The position numbers were made by a program, and so were the translations under genes. From Acetivibrio cellulolyticus CD2 (GTDB lineage: Bacteria > Bacillota > Clostridia > Acetivibrionales > Acetivibrionaceae), in NCBI RefSeq assembly GCF_000179595.2, contig NZ_JH556653.1, positions 564,395-628,394 on the forward strand: DNA of 64,000 nt, in the 5' to 3' direction. Position 1 is the first letter of the stretch; each line of letters begins with the position of its first letter. This document shows, in pieces, positions 1 through 9,323 of the stretch. Below the pieces are notes generated by a model. That model saw only the letters and a program-made list of their open reading frames with translations. It ran no database searches and was not told the origin of the DNA.

Positions 1-151
1 TAGCCAGGTGGACAGCAACTTCAAATGTTATTGAACCTTGGCTAAGTCCAAACAAACTTTGAAACAGGCTTAAATGCCCCGAACTGCTTATTGGTAAAAA
101 CTCAGTCAATCCTTGTATTATTCCCAATATTATTGCCTGTAACAAATTCAT
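1..151 (-). CDS. uppP: Undecaprenyl-diphosphatase UppP/BacA, N-terminal part
   Basis: Partial gene: only the first 50 codons lie in the window and the rest runs off the left edge. UppP is an integral membrane phosphatase that recycles undecaprenyl diphosphate to the monophosphate carrier for peptidoglycan and other wall polymers. The translated start ([20 protein letters not shown]) followed by ISSSGHL is the highly conserved BacA family N-terminus, containing the [10 protein letters not shown] motif of the active site. The ATG is preceded by GAGGAGAG at good spacing. Bacitracin tolerance is the classic phenotype of this family. Identification is secure although the gene is truncated by the window, not by mutation. 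Confidence 0.93.
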   Translation of the reverse strand, partial: MNLLQAIILGIIQGLTEFLPISSSGHLSLFQSLFGLSQGSITFEVAVHLA

Positions 152-297
152 ATTATCGCTCTCCTCATATAAAATCACTATTATATTGAAAGCTATATTA
201 ATTTAAACAAATTATAGCATATCACAAATATTCTATTTCGAGAAGGTATGATAATATACTAAACATTTAAAAAATTTTATGTATCTTGTGCTTTCGT

Positions 298-1089
298 TCA
301 TACGCTATATCTTCCGAATAAATTTTGAAGTAGGATTTGAAACAATCTGCTATTGCCTTTGAATGGACTTATTTTTGTAGGTGTCTTTTCTCCTTTTGGA
401 TAAGCACGTGTTACCGGAACTTCCCTTACCTTCATACCAAGCTGACTCGCCCTTACTGACAAATACGCGAGCAATTCATAGGTCATAAACACCTCCCTGA
501 ATGGCTGTACCTGCGGATGCTCAATATATCTTCTCGAATGTGCCCGGTACGCATTGGTGGTATCAGTAAACCAATGCCTCGCAGTTAGGGAAATTATAGG
601 AGCATGGATAAACCGTACAGCTATATATCTTGATATAGGCGTATTAATTGCCTGGCCACCTTTTATAAAACGTGAACCCTGAATAAAATCATAACCTTCG
701 TCCAATTTCTCAATAAATTTAGATACATCCTCAATGCTATCTTTGTTGTTACCATCAATGGTTATAAAACCATCATAGCCACGCTGAAGTGCCCACCAGA
801 AACCCATACGAAGCTGTGCACCCTGTTTCCCAATATCACGCTTTGTCAACAGTGTATTGACACCCAGGGATTTCAGCAGAGTACTTTCAGTACATCCGTC
901 CTTAGAACCACCATCACAGATAACAATATCACAGAGCTTGTTCACACCATATTTCTGCGCTGTTTCAAGCTCTTTCTTTATACGTTCACCTTCGTTGATA
1001 ATCGGTATGAGCAAACAGTATTTTGTTGATTTAGATCCAAATTCTTCGCACTCGAAGCGCGGTACCCCTTTTATGCATTCATATATCAA
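298..1089 (-). CDS. Family 2 glycosyltransferase (DPM1/polyprenyl-phosphate type)
   Basis: Cytoplasmic GT-A glycosyltransferase of 263 aa. It probably moves a sugar from a nucleotide sugar to a lipid carrier or wall polymer; the substrate cannot be read from sequence. Seen: an N-terminal beta strand CLLIPIINEGERI, the nucleotide-binding VICDGGSKDG (about residues 56-65), and a DGN in ITIDGNNKD where DXD would be expected. QGSRFIKGG is typical of GT2. No C-terminal membrane helices are visible, unlike GtrB/ArnC. The start is TTG, chosen because GAGGTGAT lies just upstream; no ATG fits. It lies downstream of lonB with its own sigma-A-like promoter. DXD loss is not complete, so activity is plausible. 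Confidence 0.8.
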   Translation of the reverse strand: MIYECIKGVPRFECEEFGSKSTKYCLLIPIINEGERIKKELETAQKYGVNKLCDIVICDGGSKDGCTESTLLKSLGVNTLLTKRDIGKQGAQLRMGFWWALQRGYDGFITIDGNNKDSIEDVSKFIEKLDEGYDFIQGSRFIKGGQAINTPISRYIAVRFIHAPIISLTARHWFTDTTNAYRAHSRRYIEHPQVQPFREVFMTYELLAYLSVRASQLGMKVREVPVTRAYPKGEKTPTKISPFKGNSRLFQILLQNLFGRYSV

Positions 1090-1175
1090 GCCATCACCTC
1101 ATTATAGTATAGGTGTTTGCAGCAAAACGAACAATTTCCCGGATAGATCTGCTTCTTGCATATCCTCCGAAACAT
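1086..1175 (-). CDS. Possible 29-aa leader ORF before the glycosyltransferase
   Basis: An ATG-started frame of 29 codons whose TGA overlaps the TTG start of the glycosyltransferase gene (TTGA), a layout that would allow translational coupling. The product would be basic and cysteine-rich, with C-S-F-C-C-K-H near the middle. It lies about 30 nt after the predicted transcription start. Against it: the only SD-like AAGGAT is 17 nt upstream of the ATG, which is too far. I do not recognise the peptide. It may be chance. Confidence 0.22.
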   Translation of the reverse strand: MFRRICKKQIYPGNCSFCCKHLYYNEVMA

Positions 1176-1211
1176 TGTTCGATATTTAATGCATCCTTCT
1201 GAAACGCGCTA

Positions 1212-1240
1212 ATTATAGCATAAATCACCTATGATTACAA
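1212..1240 (-). promoter_or_regulatory. Sigma-A-like promoter for the glycosyltransferase gene
   Basis: On the minus strand TTGTAA, a 17-nt spacer, then TATAAT (with T-G-C just before it). The predicted start is near 1205, about 115 nt ahead of the glycosyltransferase TTG codon. Sequence match only. Confidence 0.6.
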
Positions 1241-1335
1241 TAGCTGTAATAGCAAGCGATGTCTCTCCGCCAGAATTTTTTATAAACATTCTTGTCTAAA
1301 CTCAATAGAAAATTATATATTTATGCCAAGAGTTT

Positions 1336-3015
1336 TCATGCTCCGGAAGCACTTAATATATTAACAGGCTTGCCCTGTATAGATATATTTTCAGCTTCTC
1401 CCTTTTCTTTTTTGCCAAATACTATATCTGTAACTTCAAATATATCCTCAACAGGAATTACTTCGATGTCCATGGTTTCAAACATCTCCTGCCAATTATC
1501 CTTAGCTATTATAACTTTCTTAATACCTGCCTGGCACGCAGCTTCAACCTTTGCAACCACTCCACCTACGGGTTTTACTTTTCCCCTTATGGATATTTCT
1601 CCTGTCATTGCAATCTCACTGCTTATCGGGAGATTGTTAATTGCAGAGTATACAGCTGTGGCAATTGCAATTCCCGCTGAAGGCCCATCAATAGGTACTC
1701 CTCCTGGGAAATTCAAATGTATGTCATAGTCTTTGTAATCAATATCAAAAATCCTTTTCAAAACTGTTAATACGTTTTCAACAGAGCCTTTTGCAGTGCT
1801 TGTTCTCTTGAGCTTATGTCCTTTGCCATCCATCTCTTCCTCTTCAATGATTCCTGTAACTTTCAAAGTACCTTTTCCCTTAAAGACCTTAGTTGCTGCT
1901 ACTTCAATATCTAAAACCATACCCGTACAGCTTCCGAATACCGCCAGGCCGTTAATACAGCCTACCTGTTCTCCTTTATCAACTTTCTTATCAATACGTG
2001 GGTTATACTTTCCAAATTCAATTACCCACTCAATATCCGTCCTCTTTATTAACCCTCTATCCTCAACGAGGGCTACACCGCCAGCAATCTGAACTATGTT
2101 TACAGCATCCCTGCCACTTTGTGCATATTTGGCTATTAACTCATCTCCGCCATCCTCTAAAATGAATCCTCCCTTTTGAGCGGCATTTTTTGCTATCTCT
2201 CTTACTTCTCCTGCCATAAGAGGTCTAAAGTATATTTCAACACATCTGGATCTTATTGCCGCAGGTATCTCATCTGCTGTTCTTGTAGTAGCGCCTACAA
2301 GTCTAAAATCGGCAGGTAAACCTTTCTGAAATATCTCATGTATATGAGAGGGGATATTCTTATCCTCCGAACTATAATAAGCACTCTCGAGAAAAACTCT
2401 TCTGTCTTCCAGCACTTTAAGGAGTTTATTCATTTGTATTGGATGAAGTTCGCCTATTTCATCCAAAAACAAAATTCCTCCATGGGCTTTCGTAGCAGCA
2501 CCAGGTTTTGGCTGTGGAATACCAGCTACACCATACGCCCCAGCTCCCTGGTATATTGGGTCGTGTACCGAACCAATCAGCGGGTCAGCTATTCCTCTTT
2601 CATCAAACCGAAGTGTAGTTGCATCTACTTCTACAAATTTTGCTTCCTTTTTAAAGGGCGAACTATCGTTTTGTTTTGCCTCATCCAAAATAACTCTTGC
2701 AGCTGCAGTTTTACCCACTCCAGGAGGGCCATATATCAGTACATGTTGGGGATTAGGACCGCATAAAGCAGCACGAAGTGCTTTAAGCCCCTGTTCCTGC
2801 CCAACTATCTCCTTTAACGTTGAAGGTCTTGTCCTCTCTGATAATGGTTCCGAAAGTTTAATCTCCCGGAGTTTTCTGAGTTTATCCATCTCTTTCTTTG
2901 ACTCTTTCTCAATGGCACTCTTGTTTCCCTGCTGCGATTTGAGCAGATTTAAAAAGTAAATTCCTATTATGATTGAGAAGAATAACTGTATTATAAAGAG
3001 AGTGCTTGTAAGCAT
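1336..3015 (-). CDS. lonB: ATP-dependent protease LonB
   Basis: Membrane-anchored Lon-type AAA+ serine protease, 559 aa from the chosen start, close to the 552 aa of Bacillus LonB. Seen: one N-terminal membrane helix (residues about 3-25), a charged linker, Walker A GPPGVGKT (96-103), Walker B ILFLDE (ending near 186), and the C-terminal Lon protease domain with catalytic Ser in DGPSAG (about 446) and Lys in VVAKVEA (about 489). The ATG at 3015 is preferred over an upstream in-frame start because AGGAGGATAT sits immediately before it. It follows tig-clpP-clpX, the usual neighbourhood, but a terminator and a repeat element separate it from clpX. It degrades misfolded or regulatory proteins near the membrane. 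Confidence 0.95.
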   Translation of the reverse strand: MLTSTLFIIQLFFSIIIGIYFLNLLKSQQGNKSAIEKESKKEMDKLRKLREIKLSEPLSERTRPSTLKEIVGQEQGLKALRAALCGPNPQHVLIYGPPGVGKTAAARVILDEAKQNDSSPFKKEAKFVEVDATTLRFDERGIADPLIGSVHDPIYQGAGAYGVAGIPQPKPGAATKAHGGILFLDEIGELHPIQMNKLLKVLEDRRVFLESAYYSSEDKNIPSHIHEIFQKGLPADFRLVGATTRTADEIPAAIRSRCVEIYFRPLMAGEVREIAKNAAQKGGFILEDGGDELIAKYAQSGRDAVNIVQIAGGVALVEDRGLIKRTDIEWVIEFGKYNPRIDKKVDKGEQVGCINGLAVFGSCTGMVLDIEVAATKVFKGKGTLKVTGIIEEEEMDGKGHKLKRTSTAKGSVENVLTVLKRIFDIDYKDYDIHLNFPGGVPIDGPSAGIAIATAVYSAINNLPISSEIAMTGEISIRGKVKPVGGVVAKVEAACQAGIKKVIIAKDNWQEMFETMDIEVIPVEDIFEVTDIVFGKKEKGEAENISIQGKPVNILSASGA

Positions 3016-3183
3016 TTTATATCCTCCTAAGATGAATTTATTTGCATGCATACCCAATGCCTGTTTATAATAAAGCTCAATACAATCAGGCCAAAAAAAC
3101 CTTTAAATATATTATTTACCTTGTCAGCTATTTTATCCTGACATTTTCAAATGGGAAGTATTGGCTAGAAAATTTGCTACAAT

Positions 3184-3247
3184 AAAAACTCCGGGACATC
3201 GAGTCCCTCCGTTTTTGCCTCTTTCATTTCACTCCAAGAGGCTAAAT
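3184..3247 (-). repeat. Two-hairpin repeat element, copy 1
   Basis: A 64-nt stretch that recurs at 62078-62140 with four substitutions and one missing T. On the minus strand it forms hairpin GCCTCTT/AAGAGGC followed by hairpin GGGAC/GTCCC with loop TCGAT, and ends in GGAGTTTTT. The flanks of the second stem are GGAG on both sides and are not complementary, so this is not a plain terminator. GGAGG stands six nt ahead of an ATG inside the second hairpin. It lies directly after the clpX terminator. I do not recognise a named RNA family. Confidence 0.75.
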
Positions 3248-3250
3248 AAA

Positions 3251-3283
3251 AATAGAGACAGCTTGGAAAAAGCCATCTCTATT
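3251..3283 (-). terminator. Terminator of tig-clpP-clpX
   Basis: Minus strand: stem AATAGAGATGGCTT with its complement AAGCTGTCTCTATT (one mismatch region), then TTTATTT. It lies 47 nt past the clpX stop codon. Confidence 0.85.
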
Positions 3284-3329
3284 TATTCTAAGATTATTTA
3301 ATTGACTATGATTACTTCTTCAGTTAAGT

Positions 3330-4625
3330 TCAAGAAGCAGATTCTTTCTTGACACTTGACTTCTTCTTTACAGTCTTTTTCATCGATTTCTTGTTCTCAT
3401 TGATAACAATCGTCGGAGCTGTATTATTCACAACTGTATCTCTGGTAACTGTACACTTTTCAACATTACCCATAGTTGGAATATCATACATTACTTCAAG
3501 CATAATCTCCTCAATTATCGCTCTAAGTCCTCTTGCACCGGTATTTCTTTCAATTGACTTTTCAGCAATAGCTTCCAGTGCACCAGTCTCAAACTCCAAC
3601 TCTACTTCATCCATCTCGAACAGCTTCTGATATTGTTTTACAAGAGCATTTTTCGGTTCAGTCAATATCTGTATCAAAGCTGCCTTATCAAGCGATTGCA
3701 ATGATACCATAACCGGCAGACGTCCGACAAACTCAGGTATAAGTCCAAACTTCAGCAAATCCTGAGGATAGATATGTTTAAGTATTTCTCCCATATCTAT
3801 TGTCTTCTGACTTTCTATTTTTGCTCCGAATCCCATTGACTTTTTGCCTATTCTGTTCTGAATAATCTTGTCAATTCCATCAAAAGCTCCGCCACAGATA
3901 AATAGTATATTAGTGGTATCTATCTGAATAAACTCCTGATGAGGATGTTTTCTGCCGCCTTGTGGAGGCACAGAAGCAACTGTTCCTTCAAGAATCTTTA
4001 GAAGTGCCTGTTGAACACCTTCACCACTAACGTCCCTTGTAATAGAAGGATTCTCAGATTTTCTTGCTATTTTGTCTATTTCATCAATATAGATAATACC
4101 CTTCTCAGCCTTTTCAATGTCATAATCCGCAGCCTGTATAAGCTTCAAAAGAATATTCTCAACATCTTCCCCAACATAACCTGCTTCTGTCAGTGATGTC
4201 GCATCAGCAATAGCAAAAGGCACATTGAGTATTCTTGCAAGTGTCTGAGCTAACAGAGTCTTTCCTGAACCTGTAGGACCAAGCATAATAATATTGCTTT
4301 TTTGAAGTTCTACGTCCGATCCTTTTATATCAGTATTTATCCTCTTATAGTGGTTATAAACTGCAACAGACAAAGATTTCTTGGCAGATTCCTGTCCAAT
4401 TACATACTGATCCAGTATTTCCTTAATTTCAGCTGGTTTAGGTACGTCATTAAGTTCGGTATCAGCTTTTGCTTCTTCAAACTCTTCCTCAATTATCTCT
4501 GAACAGAGTTCAATACACTCATCGCATATATATACTCCAGGTCCAGCTACCAACCTTTTAACCTGTTCTTGAGTCTTACCACAGAAAGAGCACTTTAGCT
4601 GCTTCTTCTCATCATATCTGGACAT
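3330..4625 (-). CDS. clpX: ATP-dependent Clp protease ATP-binding subunit ClpX
   Basis: AAA+ unfoldase that recognises tagged substrates and feeds them into the ClpP chamber. Length 431 aa, normal for the family. Seen: an N-terminal zinc-binding domain with Cys12, Cys15, Cys34 and Cys37; Walker A GPTGSGKT (116-123); pore loop GYVGED; Walker [10 protein letters not shown]; sensor and arginine-finger region [11 protein letters not shown]. The C-terminus ends in a lysine- and serine-rich tail ([16 protein letters not shown]) that is longer and more basic than usual. It starts 13 nt after clpP, so both come from one transcript that begins at the tig promoter. Function is certain by homology; the role of the basic tail is unknown. 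Confidence 0.98.
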   Translation of the reverse strand: MSRYDEKKQLKCSFCGKTQEQVKRLVAGPGVYICDECIELCSEIIEEEFEEAKADTELNDVPKPAEIKEILDQYVIGQESAKKSLSVAVYNHYKRINTDIKGSDVELQKSNIIMLGPTGSGKTLLAQTLARILNVPFAIADATSLTEAGYVGEDVENILLKLIQAADYDIEKAEKGIIYIDEIDKIARKSENPSITRDVSGEGVQQALLKILEGTVASVPPQGGRKHPHQEFIQIDTTNILFICGGAFDGIDKIIQNRIGKKSMGFGAKIESQKTIDMGEILKHIYPQDLLKFGLIPEFVGRLPVMVSLQSLDKAALIQILTEPKNALVKQYQKLFEMDEVELEFETGALEAIAEKSIERNTGARGLRAIIEEIMLEVMYDIPTMGNVEKCTVTRDTVVNNTAPTIVINENKKSMKKTVKKKSSVKKESAS

Positions 4626-4638
4626 CCTACCACCTCGT

Positions 4639-5223
4639 TTATTTTCTTCTTTCCATTACATCGTCTACTAATCCATAAGCTTTAGCTTCCTCAGCTGACA
4701 TAAAAAAGTCTCTTTCAGTGTCTGCTTCGATCTTTTCCAAAGGCTGCCCTGTTTTCTCACTCAAAATCCTGTTCAGTCTGTCTCTGGTTTTGAGTATGTG
4801 CTCTGCATGTATCTTAATTTCTGTCGCCTGTCCTCTAGTTCCACCCAAAGGCTGATGTATCATTATTTCACTATTCGGTAATGCAAACCTTTTTCCTTTA
4901 GCCCCAGCATTCAGCAAGAATGCTCCCATACTTGCTGCCATACCAATGCATATTGTGGATACATCCGGCTTAACATATTGCATGGTATCATATATAGCAA
5001 ACCCAGCTGATACAGATCCACCCGGACTGTTTATATAAAGCTGTATGTCCTTATCAGGATCTTCAGCTTCAAGGAACAACATCTGAGCAACTACAAGGCT
5101 TGCAGTAACATCATTAACTTCATCGCTTAAAAGTATTATCCTATCTTTCAGTAACCTGGAAAAAATATCATATGAACGTTCCCCACGGTTTGTTTGTTCA
5201 ACTACTACTGGCACAAGACTCAT
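4639..5223 (-). CDS. clpP: ATP-dependent Clp protease proteolytic subunit ClpP
   Basis: Serine peptidase that forms the tetradecameric chamber used by ClpX and other Clp ATPases. 194 aa, exactly the usual size. The catalytic triad is intact: Ser98 in GMAASMG, His123 in MIHQPLGG and Asp172 in ERDFFMS. The N-terminal axial-loop sequence [20 protein letters not shown] is canonical. It lies between tig and clpX and is presumably cotranscribed with both. No CtsR or CIRCE operator is obvious upstream. Confidence 0.98.
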   Translation of the reverse strand: MSLVPVVVEQTNRGERSYDIFSRLLKDRIILLSDEVNDVTASLVVAQMLFLEAEDPDKDIQLYINSPGGSVSAGFAIYDTMQYVKPDVSTICIGMAASMGAFLLNAGAKGKRFALPNSEIMIHQPLGGTRGQATEIKIHAEHILKTRDRLNRILSEKTGQPLEKIEADTERDFFMSAEEAKAYGLVDDVMERRK

Positions 5224-5298
5224 AATAATAATGCCTCCCTCTGTTCAAACTTTATTCTTATTTATTTTTTCCCACAAATACGCTAAATTAAACCTATC

Positions 5299-6585
5299 TT
5301 AAACTATTTTTGCACTTTCAACCAATAGCTCTATAGTTTTCCTGATTTTTATAGTGTCATTAATATATTCTATATCATGGTCATGCAAATGTTTCTTAAA
5401 TTCTTCTACATCCTGCTTATAATTTTCTGCAATCTTAGCAACCTCTTCATTAAACTCTTCTTCGGAGGCTTTAATATCTTCTGTCTTACATACAGCATCA
5501 AGAACAAGCTGAGTTTTTACTTCTGCTTGAGCTCTCTTTTCGAATTGGCTTCTGAAATCTATATATCCCATTCCCATTATATTAAGGTACTTTTCGAGAT
5601 CAAGTCCTTGGTAACGGAGTCTTGAATCAAAATCCTTAACAAGGTTGTCAATATGCTTTTCAACCATAACGTCAGGTATTTCAACAGTTGCATTTTCATT
5701 TACTTTATTTATTATTCTATCTTCAGTCTCATGTTTTGCCTTATGTTCTGCATCTTCTGTAAGCTTCTTTCTAATATCCTGCTTATATTCTTCAAATGTA
5801 TCAAATTCGCTTACATCCTTTGCAAATTCATCATCTAAAACAGGCAATTCTTTCATTTTTACATCATTTATAATTACTTTAAAAAGAGCCGGCTTTCCAG
5901 AAAGTTCTTTATTACCGTAATCTTCTGGGAATGTAACATTAACTTCTACGTCATCACCAGGCTTTGCATCTATAAGTTGATCTTCGAAGCCTGCAATAAA
6001 GCTTCCTGAACCGATTTCAAGACTGTAACCGCTTGCTTTGCCGCCCTCAAAAGGTTCATTGTCAATAAATCCTTCAAAATCTATATCTGCAATATCACCT
6101 TTTTGAATACCTCTGTCTTCAACTGTTATCATTCTTGCGCTTTTTTCCGCTGCCTTGTTGATTTCTTTTTCAACATCATCTTCTGTTACTAAAGCTTGTA
6201 CCTTCTCAACTTCTACACCTTTATACTGTCCGAGGACAACCTCAGGTTTAACAGTAACATCCGCTACAAAAATGAGGTTCTCGCCTTTTCCGATTTGTTT
6301 GATGTCAATACTAGGCCTGTCCACAGGATGAATATCATTTTCTTCTATTGCTTTATCATAAGCTTCAGAACAAACTATATTTATAGCATCTTCATAAAGG
6401 ATTTCAACTCCAAACTGTCTTTCAACTATATTCCTTGGAGCCTTTCCTTTTCTAAACCCTGGAACATTAAACTTCTTCACATTTTTGAGATATGACTTTT
6501 GTAAGCCTTCTTCAAATTTAGCAGCATCAACTTCTATTTCGAGTTGAACTATATTCTTTTCCTTTTTTTCTACCTTAACACTCAT
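5299..6585 (-). CDS. tig: Trigger factor (ribosome-associated chaperone)
   Basis: Chaperone and peptidyl-prolyl isomerase that binds ribosomal protein L23 at the exit tunnel and shields nascent chains. 428 aa. Seen: N-terminal ribosome-binding domain with the signature VPGFRKGKAP (about residues 41-50), a central FKBP-type isomerase domain (about 150-245, containing GDIADIDFEGF and GSGSFIAGFEDQL), and a helical C-terminal chaperone domain rich in Glu and Lys. It is the first gene of tig-clpP-clpX, a common bacterial arrangement that couples folding with degradation. GGAGG precedes the ATG at slightly long spacing. Confidence 0.97.
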   Translation of the reverse strand: MSVKVEKKEKNIVQLEIEVDAAKFEEGLQKSYLKNVKKFNVPGFRKGKAPRNIVERQFGVEILYEDAINIVCSEAYDKAIEENDIHPVDRPSIDIKQIGKGENLIFVADVTVKPEVVLGQYKGVEVEKVQALVTEDDVEKEINKAAEKSARMITVEDRGIQKGDIADIDFEGFIDNEPFEGGKASGYSLEIGSGSFIAGFEDQLIDAKPGDDVEVNVTFPEDYGNKELSGKPALFKVIINDVKMKELPVLDDEFAKDVSEFDTFEEYKQDIRKKLTEDAEHKAKHETEDRIINKVNENATVEIPDVMVEKHIDNLVKDFDSRLRYQGLDLEKYLNIMGMGYIDFRSQFEKRAQAEVKTQLVLDAVCKTEDIKASEEEFNEEVAKIAENYKQDVEEFKKHLHDHDIEYINDTIKIRKTIELLVESAKIV

Positions 6586-6707
6586 TTATAACCGTTCCTC
6601 CCATTATTTGGTTTTATATTAATAATTAATTAATTTTCTAATTTATATGTATGGCTAAGTCACAAGTAAGCCTGTCCCTTGCCAATGCACAAAAAATCAG
6701 TCATACC

Positions 6708-6737
6708 ATTATAACATAATATATTTTGAAAAGCCAA
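6708..6737 (-). promoter_or_regulatory. Promoter of tig-clpP-clpX
   Basis: Minus strand TTGGCT, 18-nt spacer, TATAAT, with TG at the extended -10 position (TGTTATAAT). The predicted start lies about 115 nt before the tig ATG. Confidence 0.65.
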
Positions 6738-6755
6738 TATTAAGCTCTAATTTTT

Positions 6756-7460
6756 TTATGTTAAATTTAGCGGCTTAAAATTCAGGTAATCTGCAGATAC
6801 CAGATTAAACTCTATACCGTTCACGTCTCCAACTACCGAGCTTTTAAAACCTGCTCCGTGCAAATGCCCATATATGCATCTTTGCACATTGTATTTCCCC
6901 ATTATTTCCACAAATTTTGACGGTTCTTTTTTTGCATTAAAGGGAGGATAATGCATCGCAACGATAACACATCCATCACTTGACGTTTCTTTCACACTCT
7001 TTAAAGATAATTCAAGCCTTTGAAGTTCCCTTTCGTATATTTTCCTATCCTCTTCATCGAATTCATCGTCTCCTGGACACTTCCACCCTCTTGTGCCGCA
7101 AAAAGTAATTCCCTCGAAATCGAAGCTATTGTTATGCATAAAACTTATGGATTTAAATTCATTAGCACTTAAAAATTTATTCAGCTTGCTCAGCGTTGTC
7201 CACCAGTAGTCATGATTCCCTTTCGATATTATCTTCCTGCCGGGCAGTGAGTCTATAAACTTAAAATCCTCATACGCCTGTTCAAGGTATGTGGCCCAAG
7301 ATATATCACCCGGAATAATAACATAATCTTCATCTTCTACGGTTTCCATCCAATTTTGCTTAAGCCTTTCCATATAATTGTACCATCTTTCACCAAAGAT
7401 ATCCATGGGCTTGTCTATGCTTAACGCCAGGTGAAGATCGGATATTGCAAATATTGACAT
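6756..7460 (-). CDS. Calcineurin-like metallophosphoesterase
   Basis: Cytoplasmic metal-dependent phosphoesterase of 234 aa; substrate unknown. All metal-binding motifs are present in order: DLH (residues 8-10), GDISWA, GNHDYWW, AMHYPPF and GHLHG. The D-I-S-W-A variant of the second motif is typical of a subgroup of small clostridial and bacillar phosphoesterases with no defined substrate. ATG is preceded by GTAGGAG. It follows uvrC by 13 nt and is the last gene of crh-ptsP-uvrC; the tig promoter begins just beyond its stop codon. The link with uvrC may only be positional. Confidence 0.87.
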   Translation of the reverse strand: MSIFAISDLHLALSIDKPMDIFGERWYNYMERLKQNWMETVEDEDYVIIPGDISWATYLEQAYEDFKFIDSLPGRKIISKGNHDYWWTTLSKLNKFLSANEFKSISFMHNNSFDFEGITFCGTRGWKCPGDDEFDEEDRKIYERELQRLELSLKSVKETSSDGCVIVAMHYPPFNAKKEPSKFVEIMGKYNVQRCIYGHLHGAGFKSSVVGDVNGIEFNLVSADYLNFKPLNLT

Positions 7461-7473
7461 CTAAATTCTACTC

Positions 7474-9318
7474 CTACTGTCTGAAATATTCAAATATTTT
7501 CTTTGCCAGCTCAAGGTTTATACCTTCCACAGCTGCCAAATCATCAACTTGTGCCTGTTTTATATTTTTTAAAGATCCAAAGTGCTTAATCAGAGCTTTC
7601 TTCTTTTTTGGTCCGATTCCTTCAATTTCATCCAACTCAGAACCCTTATACCTTTTCTGTACAAGCTTTCTGTTATACTCTATTGCAAAACGGTGGGCTT
7701 CATCTTGTATTGAAGTAATAAACCTCAGTAAAGTCAGGTCCTTTGACAAATCAAATTCTTTATCTGTTGTTACAATTCCCCTTGTTCTATGGTTTGCATC
7801 CTTTACCATACCAGCTACAGGTATACTGATGTTCATTTCCCCAAGAACACTTAGAACCGAATTTACATGCCCCAATCCACCATCTGCCAAAATCAAATCC
7901 GGAAGTCTGCTGAATTTTGCTTCCCCATCCGCGTCTTCCTTCTCTTTGCGGGCATGAGTAAACCTTCTATATATTACTTCCTGCATACTTGCATAGTCAT
8001 TCTGAACATTTAATGATTTCACCTTAAATCTTCTATATTCCTTCTTTGCGGGAAATCCTCCCTCAAATACTACCATTGAAGCTACTATCTCGGTACTTCC
8101 TGTATTGGAAATATCATAAGCCTCTATTCTCTGAGGCGCACCATCTAGTTCTAGAAGCTCTTTAAGCTTTGATATTCCTTCTTTTGCAAGACTTTCCTGA
8201 TTCCTTATGTTATCCTTAAACTGATTCAATGCAATTAGTGCATTCTGTGAAACCATCTCAACAAGTTTCAGTTTTTCACCCTTCCTGGGAACTTTGATAT
8301 GCACTTTTGCTTCTCTTTTATTGCTAAGCCATTTTTCAATAATATCTATTTCATCTATGTCTTCCTGCAGAACTATTTCCCGTGGAATGTAAGCCGTACT
8401 GCTGTAAAACTGTTTTATAAAAGACGTCATCAGTTCACTATCGGTAACATCGCCAGCCCCTTCAAATATAAAGTGTTCTCTCCCAATCAGTTTTCCGCCT
8501 CTTATAAAAAACACCTGTACACACGAGTCTGTAGGATCTTTGGAAAACGCAACTACATCCTGGTCCTCCATAGTTGTAGATACAACCTTCTGTTTCTGTG
8601 CAATATGTCTTAAACTGTTTATTTTATCCCTGAACGCCGCCGCCTTTTCAAACTCCATGTTCTCTGATGCTTTGGCCATTTCAGTTTCCAACCTCTTAAT
8701 TATCTCATCCTGCTTGCCACTTAAAAAGCTGCAGATATCATTCATCAATGCCCTATATTCCTGTTTACTTACATCCCCCTGACATGGGCCCAAGCATTGA
8801 TATATATAATAGTTAAGGCACGGTCGCTGCTTTCGTGCATCTTTGGGAAATATCTTGTTGCAAGACTTTATAGGAAAGAGCTTCTTTAAAAGATCTATGG
8901 TATCCTTAACTGCAAAGCCACTTGTGTAAGGTCCAAAGTATTTTGCCCCGTCCTTCTCGACTTTTCTTGTCATCAATATCCTGGGGAATTCCTCATTCAT
9001 AGTTACTTTGATGTAAGGGTAGGTTTTGTCATCCTTAAGCATTATATTAAACTTGGGTCTATATTTCTTTATCAGGTTACATTCTAAAATTAAGGCTTCA
9101 AGCTCAGTGTCGGTAACAATATACTCAAACTCCTTGATTCTTGGAACCATTGCCTGTACCTTTGGAGTCTGATTGGACAGAGACTGGAAATATTGCCTTA
9201 CTCTGTTTTTTAGAACAACAGCTTTTCCTATATATATTATTTCACCATTTATGTCTTTCATAATATAAACACCCGGTTTATCGGGCAGTTTCTTAAGTTC
9301 TTCCTGCATATCAAACAT
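7474..9318 (-). CDS. uvrC: Excinuclease ABC subunit C
   Basis: Nuclease that makes the 3' and 5' incisions in UvrABC nucleotide excision repair. Seen: N-terminal GIY-YIG domain (GVYIM and IIYIGKA), a UVR domain that contacts UvrB (about residues 195-230, FEKAAAFRDK), an RNase H-like endonuclease domain with ADGG near residue 475, and a C-terminal tandem helix-hairpin-helix region (EIEGIGPKKKKALIKHFGS). I start it at the ATG of MFDMQEELK (614 aa); a start 27 nt upstream is in frame but would overlap ptsP, and family members begin MFD(I/M)QEEL. An AGGA lies about 10 nt ahead. It follows ptsP by 5 nt. Confidence 0.96.
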   Translation of the reverse strand: MFDMQEELKKLPDKPGVYIMKDINGEIIYIGKAVVLKNRVRQYFQSLSNQTPKVQAMVPRIKEFEYIVTDTELEALILECNLIKKYRPKFNIMLKDDKTYPYIKVTMNEEFPRILMTRKVEKDGAKYFGPYTSGFAVKDTIDLLKKLFPIKSCNKIFPKDARKQRPCLNYYIYQCLGPCQGDVSKQEYRALMNDICSFLSGKQDEIIKRLETEMAKASENMEFEKAAAFRDKINSLRHIAQKQKVVSTTMEDQDVVAFSKDPTDSCVQVFFIRGGKLIGREHFIFEGAGDVTDSELMTSFIKQFYSSTAYIPREIVLQEDIDEIDIIEKWLSNKREAKVHIKVPRKGEKLKLVEMVSQNALIALNQFKDNIRNQESLAKEGISKLKELLELDGAPQRIEAYDISNTGSTEIVASMVVFEGGFPAKKEYRRFKVKSLNVQNDYASMQEVIYRRFTHARKEKEDADGEAKFSRLPDLILADGGLGHVNSVLSVLGEMNISIPVAGMVKDANHRTRGIVTTDKEFDLSKDLTLLRFITSIQDEAHRFAIEYNRKLVQKRYKGSELDEIEGIGPKKKKALIKHFGSLKNIKQAQVDDLAAVEGINLELAKKIFEYFRQ

Positions 9319-9323
9319 ATATA

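Larger units (their letters stand above)
3016..3329. other. clpX-lonB intergenic region
   Basis: Holds, in minus-strand order, the clpX terminator, a 64-nt two-hairpin repeat element, and about 170 nt of AT-rich DNA before lonB. No consensus promoter for lonB stands out, although GCTGACA and TATAAA-like boxes occur. No gene is seen. Confidence 0.6.
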
